Part shown: positions 17,876 through 28,413 of the stretch, piece after piece | Numbering within the stretch: the first letter of the stretch is position 1 | Layout of the letters: every line of letters begins with the position of its first letter | Assembly (NCBI RefSeq): GCF_036199905.1 | Contig: NZ_CP108109.1 | Span: 6,454,501 to 6,518,500, forward strand | Length of the DNA stretch: 64,000 nucleotides | Direction: 5' to 3' | Source of the DNA: Streptomyces sp. NBC_00223 | Lineage (GTDB): Bacteria; Actinomycetota; Actinomycetes; Streptomycetales; Streptomycetaceae | The notes under the pieces: model-generated | The model's database searches: none | Seen by the model: only the letters and a program-made list of their open reading frames with translations | Told to the model about the DNA's origin: nothing | Made by a program: the position numbers and the translations under genes

Positions 17876-19648
17876 GTGATCCAGGCCATCGGACTGACCA
17901 GCACACCCCGGCGCAACGCCCGGCCCACCGTCCGCGACCTCAGCTTCGACATCCGCGAGGGCGAAGTGACCGGGCTGCTCGGACCGGCCGGGTCGGGCAA
18001 GACCACCGCCCTGCGCCTGCTGCTCGGCGTCGAGTCCGGCCGCGGCGCGACCCTTGTCGACGGCCGCCCCCTGCATGAATTGCCCGATCCCGTCAGGGAG
18101 ATCGGCGCCCTCGTCGGCGACGTGCCCGGACACCCCCGCCGCAGTGCCCGCGGCCATCTCCGAATGCTCTGCGCCGCCTTCGGCGTCCCGGTGTCCCGCG
18201 CGGACGAGGTGCTCGCCCTCGTGGGGCTCGACGAGGTCGCCGACCAGCGGCTCGGGTCGTACTCGCTGGGCATGGACCGCCGGCTCGGGTTCGCCGTCGC
18301 ACTGCTGGCCCGCCCCCGGGCGCTGATCCTCGACGACCCGGCCCGCGGGCTGCCGCCGCGCGAGGCGGCGTGGGTGCACGACCTGGTGCGCCGACATGCG
18401 GCAGAAGGCGGCGCCGTCCTGCTCGCCGGCCGGGACGCCCGCGCGCTGGCACGTACCGCCGATCATGTGATCGCCCTGGACAAGGGACGGCTCGTCGCCG
18501 ACCAGGCCGCCTCGGACTTCGCCCGCGGCCGGCTGCGCCCGTATGTGGCGGTGCGGTCCCCGTACGCCCAGCGGCTGGCGGAGTTGCTGAGCGACGGGGG
18601 CGCGGAAGTGGTCGCCGAGAGCGGCAGCCGGATCGCGGTCTACGGATCGAGTTCGGCGGCCGTGGGGGAGACCGCGTACCGGCACGGCATCCTGCTGCAC
18701 GAGCTGGCCGACACCGCTCCGGCCGGTGGCGGAGCCGAGGCATCCGGTGACGACCCGGCGGGTGCCGAGCCGCGGCGGGTGTTCATCGGCAGGGCGCCCC
18801 GCCGCGCCGGACACCGGCCCGGCCCCGTGCGGCCGGTCGGTTACGAGGTGCGCCGCGCCTTCGGGGTCCGCACCCCCTGGCCCACCGTCGCCGTCGCGCT
18901 CGTCGGCTCGGTGCTCGGCGCCCTGCTGCTGGCCCGTACCGGCGCCACGGCCGCCTCCCCGATGCGGCTGATCTCCGGCTGGGCCGCCGAACTGCCTTTG
19001 CCCGCAGCCGCGATCGGGGCCGGCGGACTGGGGGCGCTCAGCTACGGCCAGGAGTTCCGCTATCCCGCGCTGGCCCCCGGCTACGGCCCCGAACCGCGCA
19101 GCCCGCGCCTGCTCGCCGCCAAACTCGTGGTCGGCGCGGTCGCCGCGCTCCTGCTGGCGGGTCTGGCGGCCGCGGTCGACGTCGAGGTGCTGCGCCTGAC
19201 CGCCGGTCCCGCCCGTACCCCCGACCCGCTGGCCCATCCAGCCGCCCTCGCCGCCGGGGCCGCGCTCGCCGTCGGCTGCGCCTGGGCCGGAGTGCTGGCG
19301 GCGGCCACCTTCCGGACCACCGCGCTCGGCCTGTCGGCGGTCCTCGCCGTACCGCTGCTGGTCGCACCGGCCGTACGGACGCTGATCGGTGGCCACGCGA
19401 CCCGGGAACTCGGCGACGCGGGCGGCGCGTTGTGGTCAGTGGTGAGCGGCGCCTCGCAGGGTGGCGGCGGGACGGTCGCGCGGATGCTGCGGCTCGCGGG
19501 CCAACCGTTCTTCGTCGCACTCGCGTTGTCCCTGGCCGCCCTGGCCGGGGCCTGTGCGGCAGGCGCGTTGCTCGGGCGGTGGCGCGGACGCCGGTCAACT
19601 GCCGTACAAACCGGCCCAACTGCCCAGCTGAGCGGGAAGAAAGGGTGA
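17876..19648 (+). CDS. ABC transporter, ATPase fused to membrane domain
   Basis: A 590-aa single-chain exporter-like ABC protein. Residues 1-215 are the ATPase: Walker A GPAGSGKTT, a degenerate signature YSLGMDRRL in place of LSGGQ, and Walker B ALILDDPARG with D in place of the usual E. After a variable linker, residues 320-590 contain about six hydrophobic segments (e.g. WPTVAVALVGSVLGALLLA, FFVALALSLAALAGACAAGALL). The GTG at 17876 follows TATGGT by 6 nt (leaderless pattern). It sits between the NrtR-like gene and whiH. The changed signature and Walker B residues suggest low or regulatory ATPase activity. Confidence 0.8.
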   Translation: MIQAIGLTSTPRRNARPTVRDLSFDIREGEVTGLLGPAGSGKTTALRLLLGVESGRGATLVDGRPLHELPDPVREIGALVGDVPGHPRRSARGHLRMLCAAFGVPVSRADEVLALVGLDEVADQRLGSYSLGMDRRLGFAVALLARPRALILDDPARGLPPREAAWVHDLVRRHAAEGGAVLLAGRDARALARTADHVIALDKGRLVADQAASDFARGRLRPYVAVRSPYAQRLAELLSDGGAEVVAESGSRIAVYGSSSAAVGETAYRHGILLHELADTAPAGGGAEASGDDPAGAEPRRVFIGRAPRRAGHRPGPVRPVGYEVRRAFGVRTPWPTVAVALVGSVLGALLLARTGATAASPMRLISGWAAELPLPAAAIGAGGLGALSYGQEFRYPALAPGYGPEPRSPRLLAAKLVVGAVAALLLAGLAAAVDVEVLRLTAGPARTPDPLAHPAALAAGAALAVGCAWAGVLAAATFRTTALGLSAVLAVPLLVAPAVRTLIGGHATRELGDAGGALWSVVSGASQGGGGTVARMLRLAGQPFFVALALSLAALAGACAAGALLGRWRGRRSTAVQTGPTAQLSGKKG

Positions 19649-19674
19649 TTCATCCGCAAAAACGTCAATTATCA

Positions 19675-19691
19675 GGTGATGAGCGCTCACC
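19675..19691. promoter_or_regulatory. 17-bp palindrome upstream of whiH
   Basis: GGTGATGAGCGCTCACC contains the perfect 10-bp palindrome TGAGCGCTCA and lies 27 bp upstream of the WhiG-type -35 element. GntR-family regulators bind short palindromes, so autoregulation by WhiH is possible. No experimental site is known to me. Confidence 0.35.
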
Positions 19692-19717
19692 CTTTCGTGT
19701 GCTTTTCAGCAAAGCCC

Positions 19718-19745
19718 TCAAGGCCCGCTGCGGCATCGCCGACAA
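19718..19745 (+). promoter_or_regulatory. WhiG (sigma-28-like) promoter of whiH
   Basis: TCAAG, 15 bp, then GCCGACAA. This closely matches the WhiG/FliA-type consensus (TAAAG, 14-16 bp, GCCGATAA). whiH is an established WhiG target in S. coelicolor. The expected transcription start falls at about 19752-19754, on the proposed GTG codon. Confidence 0.7.
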
Positions 19746-19752
19746 AGGATGC

Positions 19753-20655
19753 GTGAGTACCCTTGCGCATTCCATGATGACCGCGGCTCGTTCCGCCGAC
19801 TCCGGCACCGCCGGTCCGGGCGAGCTGGACCGCTATCCGTACGCCGAAGCCCCCGGCTCCGACCGACCCGGACTGACGTCCTGGGAGGGCGTGGAGCCGG
19901 ACATGAGCCGGGTCGGCCGCCGCGCGGGCGGCAGCCGCGGCCGAGGACTGCACGGCCAACTCGTTCAGCAGCTCGGCCAGATGATCGTCGCCGGAGACCT
20001 CGGCGCCGACCGTCCGCTGGTCCCCGAGGAGATCGGCCAGCGCTTCGAGGTCTCCCGCACCGTGGTGCGCGAGTCCCTGCGCGTGCTGGAGGCCAAGGGC
20101 CTGGTCAGTGCCCGGCCCAACGTCGGCACCCGGGTCCGCCCGGTCAGCGACTGGAACCTGCTGGACCCCGACATCATCGAGTGGCGCGCGTTCGGACCGC
20201 AGCGTGACGAGCAGCGCCGCGAACTGACGGAACTGCGCTGGACGATCGAGCCGCTCGCGGCCCGGCTCGCCGCCGGCCACGGCCGCGAGGAAGTGCAGCA
20301 GCGCCTCGCCGACATGGCCGAGATTATGGCCCACGCCGCCGCCCAGGGCGACGCGCTCACCTTCTCCCGCGCCGACATCGAGTTCCACACCCTGGTCCTG
20401 CAGATCGCGGGCAACCGGATGCTGGAGCACCTGTCCGGCATCGTCTCCTCCGCCCTGCACGTCTCCGGCAGCACGGCCACCGGCTGCGAGCGCCCCGGCG
20501 ACACCTCCGTCGGACTCCACCGCCGCATCGTCGACGCCCTCGCCGCGAGCGACGGCGCCACCGCCGAGGCCGCGATGCGCCAGCTGCTGACCGTGGCGCC
20601 CGAGCAGCAGGCCGCCCCCGACAACCACGTCGTCCCCGCCCCCCGCGAGCACTGA
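19753..20655 (+). CDS. whiH: WhiH, GntR/FadR-family sporulation regulator
   Basis: Controls aerial-hypha septation during sporulation in Streptomyces. A 95-residue N-terminal extension precedes a GntR winged helix (GLHGQLVQQLGQMIV through ISRTVVRESLRVLEAKGLV-like sequence, here VSRTVVRESLRVLEAKGLV). An all-helical FCD ligand/dimer domain follows, with metal-type residues in ADIEFHTLVLQIAGNRM. It lies immediately upstream of hrdB, as in S. coelicolor. The GTG at 19753 gives 300 aa and coincides with the expected start of the WhiG transcript; ATGs at 19774 and 19777 are alternatives. Confidence 0.9.
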   Translation: MSTLAHSMMTAARSADSGTAGPGELDRYPYAEAPGSDRPGLTSWEGVEPDMSRVGRRAGGSRGRGLHGQLVQQLGQMIVAGDLGADRPLVPEEIGQRFEVSRTVVRESLRVLEAKGLVSARPNVGTRVRPVSDWNLLDPDIIEWRAFGPQRDEQRRELTELRWTIEPLAARLAAGHGREEVQQRLADMAEIMAHAAAQGDALTFSRADIEFHTLVLQIAGNRMLEHLSGIVSSALHVSGSTATGCERPGDTSVGLHRRIVDALAASDGATAEAAMRQLLTVAPEQQAAPDNHVVPAPREH

Positions 20656-20665
20656 GCGCGCCTCC

Positions 20666-20705
20666 GGCCGCCGCAGGCCCCGGACCGCCGGGACCTGCGG
20701 CGGCC
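20666..20705 (+). terminator. Hairpin terminator after whiH
   Basis: A perfect 12-bp stem, GGCCGCCGCAGG paired with CCTGCGGCGGCC, with a 16-nt loop. It separates whiH from the hrdB promoter region. Confidence 0.65.
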
Positions 20706-20912
20706 CCGTGCGTGGGCCGGATGCCCCGCTTTGCCAGTGTTCGTCATGATGTGAGGTGTGACTCGGGCCACGTAGGCTGGGGCGTAACGCTTGACGAGGC
20801 AGCGCGATGACTTAAGAGGTGGCCGTCGCACAAGGAATATTTCAGCGTCAGTTCGACGCTGGGTCGCTGTGCGGTTCCACCGAGTCGTTCCCATCGTTCC
20901 GAGAGGTTGTTC

Positions 20913-22478
20913 GTGTCGGCCAGCACATCCCGTACGCTCCCGTCCGAGATCGCCGAATCCGAGTCTCTGATGGCGCTCATCGAGCAGGGTAAGGCCCAGG
21001 GCCAGATCGCCGGCGACGACGTGCGTCGGGCGTTCGAAGCGGACCAGATTCCGGCAACCCAGTGGAAGAACGTTCTGCGCAGCCTCAACCAGGTCCTCGA
21101 CGAGGAGGGTGTGACGCTGATGGTGACTGCCGCTGAGGCGCCCAAGCGCACCCGCAAGAGCGTCGCAGCCAAGAGCCCGGCGAAGCGTACTGCCACCAAG
21201 ACGGTCGCCACCAGGGCGACCCCTGTCAAGAAGACCGTTGCGCCCAAGGCACCCGCCACGGAGGTGGAGGCCGAGGCCGAGACCACGGTGGAGCCATCGG
21301 TGGAGGCGGAAACCCCAGCCAAGAAGGCGCCCGCGAAGAAGACCGCCGCGAAGAAGACGGCTGCCAAGAAGGCCCCCGCGAAGAAGGTGGCGGCGAAGAA
21401 GACCGCCACCTCGGGCGAGGACGAGGCAGTCGAGGCGGAGGACCTGCCCGAGGACGCCGCGCCCGGCAAGGGCGGAGACGAGGACACGGAGAAGGCGGAG
21501 TCCGAGAGCTTTGTGCTCTCCGACGACGACGAGGACGACGCGCCGGCCCAGCAGGTCGCCGTCGCCGGTGCCACCGCCGACCCGGTCAAGGACTACCTGA
21601 AGCAGATCGGCAAGGTCCCGCTGCTCAACGCGGAGCAGGAGGTCGAGCTCGCCAAGCGCATCGAGGCCGGCCTGTTCGCCGAGGACAAGCTGGCTGCGGC
21701 CGACAAGCTCGCGCCCAAGCTCAAGCGCGAGCTGGAGATCATCGCCGAGGACGGCCGCTGGGCCAAGAACCACCTGCTGGAGGCCAACCTCCGCCTGGTG
21801 GTCTCGCTGGCCAAGCGCTACACCGGCCGCGGCATGCTCTTCCTGGACCTGATCCAGGAGGGCAACCTGGGCCTGATCCGCGCGGTCGAGAAGTTCGACT
21901 ACACCAAGGGCTTCAAGTTCTCCACGTACGCCACCTGGTGGATCCGGCAGGCGATCACCCGCGCGATGGCCGACCAGGCCCGCACCATCCGTATCCCGGT
22001 GCACATGGTCGAGGTCATCAACAAGCTGGCCCGCGTCCAGCGCCAGATGCTCCAGGACCTGGGCCGCGAGCCCACCCCGGAGGAGCTGGCCAAGGAACTC
22101 GACATGACCCCCGAGAAGGTCATCGAGGTCCAGAAGTACGGCCGCGAGCCGATCTCGCTGCACACGCCGCTCGGCGAGGACGGCGACAGCGAGTTCGGTG
22201 ACCTCATCGAGGACTCCGAGGCGGTCGTGCCGGCCGACGCGGTCAGCTTCACACTTCTGCAGGAGCAGCTGCACTCGGTTCTTGACACCCTCTCCGAGCG
22301 GGAAGCGGGCGTGGTCTCCATGCGCTTCGGCCTCACCGACGGACAGCCCAAGACGCTGGACGAGATCGGCAAGGTCTACGGGGTGACGCGCGAGCGCATC
22401 CGGCAGATCGAGTCCAAGACCATGTCCAAGCTGCGCCACCCGTCGCGCTCGCAGGTGCTGCGGGACTACCTCGACTGA
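20913..22478 (+). CDS. hrdB: HrdB, principal RNA polymerase sigma factor
   Basis: The essential housekeeping sigma-70 of Streptomyces. Residues 1-70 are region 1.1-like (GQIAGDDVRRAFEADQIP). Residues 80-210 are an extended Lys/Ala/Pro-rich acidic-basic linker (repeated KKAPAKKTAAKK) typical of HrdB. Regions 1.2-2.4 follow (DPVKDYLKQIGKVPLL, KGFKFSTYATWWIRQAI), then region 3 and the region 4 helix-turn-helix (LDEIGKVYGVTRERIRQIE). The GTG at 20913 has GAGAGG 6 nt upstream; a TTG two codons earlier is possible. A 257-bp leader separates it from whiH. Confidence 0.97.
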   Translation: MSASTSRTLPSEIAESESLMALIEQGKAQGQIAGDDVRRAFEADQIPATQWKNVLRSLNQVLDEEGVTLMVTAAEAPKRTRKSVAAKSPAKRTATKTVATRATPVKKTVAPKAPATEVEAEAETTVEPSVEAETPAKKAPAKKTAAKKTAAKKAPAKKVAAKKTATSGEDEAVEAEDLPEDAAPGKGGDEDTEKAESESFVLSDDDEDDAPAQQVAVAGATADPVKDYLKQIGKVPLLNAEQEVELAKRIEAGLFAEDKLAAADKLAPKLKRELEIIAEDGRWAKNHLLEANLRLVVSLAKRYTGRGMLFLDLIQEGNLGLIRAVEKFDYTKGFKFSTYATWWIRQAITRAMADQARTIRIPVHMVEVINKLARVQRQMLQDLGREPTPEELAKELDMTPEKVIEVQKYGREPISLHTPLGEDGDSEFGDLIEDSEAVVPADAVSFTLLQEQLHSVLDTLSEREAGVVSMRFGLTDGQPKTLDEIGKVYGVTRERIRQIESKTMSKLRHPSRSQVLRDYLD

Positions 22479-22576
22479 CGCTCCCGGCCGCCGGGACCGA
22501 CGTCTTTGCGGATGCGGCCTCCGGCCCTGTCGATGACTCTGGGTATCCAGAGCGATCCACAGGGTCAGGAGGCCGT

Positions 22577-23416
22577 ATGCGTTTCTCTTTCCGTGCCGTG
22601 GTCGCGGCGGTGGCCGTGGCACTGCTTCCCGCAGTGGCCGTCCCACTGGCCGTCCCCGCCACCCCCGCCGCCGCGAACGAGGTCGTCATCGGCGGCAGCC
22701 CGACCAGTACGGACCAGCAGCCGTGGGTGGTCGCCCTGGCCAGCCGCTCGCGCTTCGGTACGGCCCGCTCGGGGCAGTTCTGCGGTGGCGTGGCCGTCGC
22801 GCCGCGTACGGTGCTCACCGCCGCGCACTGCCTCGGTACGGAGGCGCTGGGCGTCGCCGACTGGCGGCAGCTGCCCGATCTGCGGGTGATCCAGGGCCGC
22901 ACCAATCTGACCGGTGACGGCGGGGAGGAGCTGCGGCTCTCACAGGTGTGGGTCAACCCGGACTTCGACCCGGCGACCAATGCCGGGGACATCGCGGTGA
23001 TCACCCTGGAGCAGCCCGTGCCGAACGGCGCCACCCTTCCGATGGCGGAGCCGTCGGACAGCGCGTCCTATCAGGCGGGCACCGAGGCGCGGGTCTACGG
23101 ATGGGGTGACACAAGCGGCAGGGCCGACTACGCGACCTCGCTGCGTACGGCGTCGGTCACCGTCTTCGCCGACACGGTGTGCGAGAAGGCGTATCCGGGC
23201 AGTGCCGACGGCACATACCTGCCGGCCTCCATGGTGTGCGCGGGAGCGCAGAGCGGCGGCCGTGACGCCTGTCAGGGCGACAGCGGCGGTCCGCTGGTCG
23301 TGGGGGACCGGGTGGTGGGTCTGGTGTCCTGGGGCAAGGGCTGCGCCCTCGCGGCCTATCCAGGGGTCTACACGCGGGTCTCCGCGCTGGCGGCGCTGGT
23401 GGCTCAGCACATGTGA
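22577..23416 (+). CDS. Secreted trypsin-like serine protease (S1)
   Basis: A Sec signal peptide occupies residues 1-34 (arginines, then an alanine/valine core, cleavage near TPAAA-NE). The mature chymotrypsin-fold enzyme starts near VVIGGSPTS. The catalytic triad is clear: His in LTAAHCLG, Asp in AGDIAVITLE and Ser in ACQGDSGGPLV. The specificity pocket has Asp in GRDACQGDSG, so trypsin-like cleavage after Lys/Arg is expected. Three likely disulphide pairs are visible. It is 279 aa and exported, and ends before a strong bidirectional hairpin. Confidence 0.93.
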   Translation: MRFSFRAVVAAVAVALLPAVAVPLAVPATPAAANEVVIGGSPTSTDQQPWVVALASRSRFGTARSGQFCGGVAVAPRTVLTAAHCLGTEALGVADWRQLPDLRVIQGRTNLTGDGGEELRLSQVWVNPDFDPATNAGDIAVITLEQPVPNGATLPMAEPSDSASYQAGTEARVYGWGDTSGRADYATSLRTASVTVFADTVCEKAYPGSADGTYLPASMVCAGAQSGGRDACQGDSGGPLVVGDRVVGLVSWGKGCALAAYPGVYTRVSALAALVAQHM

Positions 23417-23460
23417 GCCCACCGGCGCCCTGGGTGGCAGGAAGAGCCCGAGAAAGCCGC

Positions 23461-23493
23461 GGGCGGACACCCCCTGGAGGGGTCTGTCCGCCC
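23461..23493. terminator. Bidirectional terminator between protease and DUF7455 gene
   Basis: GGGCGGACA pairs with TGTCCGCCC, and inside it CCCC pairs with GGGG around TGGA. It lies between convergent genes. Confidence 0.7.
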
Positions 23494-23525
23494 GTCGGCC
23501 CGAACTCGTCGCTGATACGAAACGG

Positions 23526-23756
23526 TCAGCGCTCGTCGTCTCCCGTCGACGCCTGTGTCTCGGTGAGCCTGCCGGTCTCGTCCTGTATTTCCGCTGCGAT
23601 CTTCTTGAGTTCCGGCTCGAACTTGCGGCCGTGGTGCGCGCAGAAGAGCAGCTCACCGCCACTGATGAGGACAACGCGCAGGTAGGCCTGAGCGCCGCAA
23701 CGGTCGCAGCGGTCTGCCGCTGTCAGCGGACTCGCGGGGGTCAGAACAGTAGTCAC
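23526..23756 (-). CDS. Small zinc-ribbon protein, DUF7455 type
   Basis: A 76-aa protein with RCDRCGAQAYLRV, then LLFCAHHGRKFEPEL, giving a probable Cys2-Cys-His zinc site. It ends in a charged helix. The family is widespread in actinobacteria next to hrdB/parE and has no assigned function. The CDS start is preceded by GAGAAGAGGCG. Confidence 0.8.
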   Translation of the reverse strand: MTTVLTPASPLTAADRCDRCGAQAYLRVVLISGGELLFCAHHGRKFEPELKKIAAEIQDETGRLTETQASTGDDER

Positions 23757-24032
23757 GTCGCCTCTTCTCTAGCTCGACGAGCTGTCGTACCAGGGTCAAC
23801 ATCCAACCAGCCCGAAAACGTTCCCGCTGTCGGCTTTTTCTCGAAGACGACCTTCGGAATGACTGGGTGTTACCGATTGGCGGCGAATAGGAGTCAGATG
23901 AGTCGGATGTCGCGTATGGAGCTGTTGTCCTGACTTGCTCCCGGCTGGCTGTCGGGTCGTTGCTGAGGACGTGCCCGGAGCCTAAATGGTTCATGCGTCT
24001 TTGGGAACGTGACATGTGTATCACTCGTAAGA

Positions 24033-24056
24033 GTTATCGAACGACTGCTCGATAAC
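24033..24056. promoter_or_regulatory. Inverted repeat upstream of parE containing an SOS-like box
   Basis: GTTATCGA and TCGATAAC form a perfect 8-bp inverted repeat around 8 bases. Overlapping it, 24037-24052 reads TCGAACGACTGCTCGA, one base off the LexA consensus CGAAC-N4-GTTCG. It lies about 180 bp upstream of parE. The rest of the 475-bp interval holds a short ORF at 24155 and no other clear signal. Confidence 0.45.
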
Positions 24057-24154
24057 AGCTATTATGGGCGTTCCGGAGGCCGGGTCGGCGCCGTCCACCT
24101 GTTCGGCCTCGGTACCCTCTCACCGACACGGCCGATGTCGACCTTGCTGTAGAC

Positions 24155-24231
24155 ATGGCCGAAGCACCTGAGCACGACGAAAAAATCACGGCCAAGAACG
24201 TTCAGAACATCTGGATCGAGGAGCTGCCCGC

Positions 24232-24235
<4 letters not shown>
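24155..24235 (+). CDS. Possible 26-codon leader ORF overlapping parE
   Basis: ATG at 24155 opens MAEAPEHDEKITAKNVQNIW..., 26 residues, ending in a TGA that overlaps the parE GTG (GTGA, 4 bp). The frame differs from parE. No good ribosome-binding site precedes it, so it might be leaderless or not translated. If translated, terminating ribosomes would be placed directly at the parE start, giving translational coupling. The GAGGAG used by parE lies inside this ORF. Confidence 0.35.
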
Positions 24236-26352
<2,117 letters not shown>

Positions 26353-26446
26353 CCTGTGGCGGAGCGGGCGGGTGGGCGCGGTGATCGCCCTCCGGTCCGC
26401 ACATGTTCCGCGACCGCGTTGACGTCACGTCAGTGCGGGGGAGTGG

Positions 26447-27259
26447 TTACGGCGCCTCCTGGGGCCCGGTGTCGCCCTCGTCGGGGCCGTCCGTGTAGGC
26501 CTTGTCGACGGCGGCCCGGGTCCGTTCTTCGGCCTGTTCGACCGCCCTGGCCGTCGAGGAGCGATGCGGCCGGCTGCGGCGCCACCCCTCCGCGTACTCC
26601 TTGAAGGGCTTCTTCGCCAACTGGGAATCGACGTACTGGCCGGTGAGGACGCTTGCGGTGACTTCGTCCAGCCACCGCTGGGCGTCGACCTTGCGGTCGA
26701 AGTGACGGGAGGTCCGGCCGGGCGCGGTGGCCGGGCCGACCGGTCCGAGTTCGTAGGTGACGCGCCGGACGCGGGCCTTCACGCCGTTGCGCGGGTCGGC
26801 GGGCAGCTCCCACGCGAAGTGGATACGGTCGGGGTACTCCTGCGCGTCCTGCTTCCCTTCGTCCCACTCCGGGAAGTACCAACCAGGTTCGTAGGTGCGC
26901 AGCAGCACCCGCTCCTTCTCCGCCCACCCACGCCGGCGTTCCTGTAGGTCCGCGGCTTCGGCGGCCCCCGGCGGCGGGTCATCGTCGTCCGCGTGCTCCG
27001 AGCCGGGCACCACGATGGACTGCTCCGGCCCGTGCAGGTCTCCCAGAGCCGTGTCGATCAGCTTCGAGGCGTCGCCCAGTTGGCGGCGCTCCACGCCTTT
27101 GGCGTCGCCTGTGACCGCGGCGAGCTGCCCGGCCTGGTTGGAGTCGTAGGACGCGAGCAGTTGTAGGCGGCCAGGCGTCGCATGTCGTCGTCCGGCGCCC
27201 AGGAGCAGGTCAGCCTCCGCGCCCGCGCCGACCAGGGTGCGCGGCAACGAATTCGGCAC
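26447..27259 (-). pseudogene. Internally deleted tyrosine integrase joined to unknown N-terminal sequence
   Basis: The frame encodes 270 aa. Residues 181-240 (SRHFDRKVDAQRWLDEVTAS, GQYVD, FKEYAEGWRR, HRSSTARAVEQ) are the core-binding N-terminal domain of actinobacterial phage-type integrases. Residues 243-270 (AEERTRAAVDKAY... QEAP) match integrase C-terminal tails. The catalytic domain with its R-H-R-Y residues, normally 200 or more residues between these parts, is missing. Residues 1-180 (including EPGWYFPEWDEGKQ) are unrecognised and may belong to another gene. The 3' end lies within repeat A. Confidence 0.7.
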
Positions 27260-27342
27260 TTGGTCACGGCGCCGGCGAGGGTCTGGGACAGTACAGCTCC
27301 CAACGCACCTGCTTCACAGGGAATCCACGAGGAGAACACACG

Positions 27343-28385
27343 ATGAGAACCGGCGTTGCCGCTGTGGTCCTGCTTGGTTCCGGCGTGCTGCTCACCGCCT
27401 GTTCGTCCTCACCGACGCCGGCCGGGACACCGACAGCTGAGCCAGCCGCCCACATCGTCTCCTCGCCGACCTCGGGCTCAAGTAGCGCGCCCTCATCGGC
27501 CGCGCCGGGGGCGTTTGCACAGTCTCCTTGTACGGCCATGCCGCGCGTGCCGAGGTGAGCAGCAGAGGGGTGTCCAATCCGAGCAGCCTGTGCAGCAGTC
27601 TCGCCAAGTCGCTCTCCAGCGGCGGAGACTTCTGGACCACGCAGGTCAGCGACGTACAGGGCGTTGTCCCCGTGGTGTGCGGTGTCCAAAAGGACGGTGT
27701 CGTGATCGTGGTCCGCGACAACAACAGCCAGATATTCGGGCAGAGCGTGTGCAGCGCCCTGCTGCAAGGGAGCTGGACTGAGGACGCGGCGGCCGAGGAG
27801 GCAGCGCGGCAGCAGGACCAGGCCACCGCGCAGGCCAGCGCCCAAGCCAGTGCACAGGCATCGGCCCAGAGCGCAGCCGAGAACGCGCTCGCCGCACTGC
27901 AAGACATCAACCGCCGTTTCACGAACGCCAAATCGGTGCGAGGCGATGTCACGACGGCCGACGCGGACTTGGCCAAGGAGCGTCAGGACGCCAAGGGCGG
28001 CAACGGCGACGGCTGCTACAACGTGGAGAACGTGGTCGGCTACGACGCGGAGAACGTCGTGGGCTATGACGTAACCTCCAGTGCCGGCTACGACGTCGAT
28101 CAGGAGCAGCAGGGGGTTACCGGGATACGAGCACAGATCACCACGCTGCAACAGGCACTGACAGCTCTGACGGCGGTCAGTCTTCCCGCACCGGCCGGAG
28201 CAGACGCGGCCATATCGACCGCACAGACGAACAACGCCACTGCGATCGCCACGACCAACAAGGCCATCGATCACCTGAACGCGGACCTCAAGACGGCCTA
28301 CAACGTCGCCAACTCCCTGGGCACGGGTGACTGCGCCGATAGCGGGCCGGGCGACCTACCGGACGGCCTGTCGCACATCTCGTGA
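27343..28385 (+). pseudogene. Lipoprotein gene split by a frameshift
   Basis: The 5' frame (27343-27558) encodes a lipoprotein signal, MRTGVAAVVLLGSGVLLTAC, with lipobox LTAC and a Ser/Pro/Thr-rich linker, then stops. A second frame, shifted by one base and open from about 27528 to 28385, continues with VSNPSSLCSSLAKSLSSGGDFW. It contains an Ala/Gln heptad-like stretch (residues around QASAQASAQAS) and three tandem copies of a GYD unit (ENVVGYD, ENVVGYD, SSAGYD). Together they would make a surface lipoprotein of about 345 aa. The shift near 27540 may be genuine decay or a sequence error. GAGGAGAAC precedes the ATG. Confidence 0.55.
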
Positions 28386-28413
28386 CCGTGCCGGTGATCC
28401 GTCAACCGTTTGC

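Noticed and set aside
20834..20859. Possible SigR-type promoter for hrdB (GGAAT)
   Set aside because: GGAAT is present at 20834-20838, but 18 bases later the sequence is CGC rather than GTT; the only GTT is 12 bases away, outside the allowed spacing.
19965..22646. Very long minus-strand open frame opposite whiH and hrdB
   Set aside because: It is antisense to two firmly identified genes, has a repetitive Leu/Gly/Arg/His composition typical of GC-rich antisense frames, and shows no domain.
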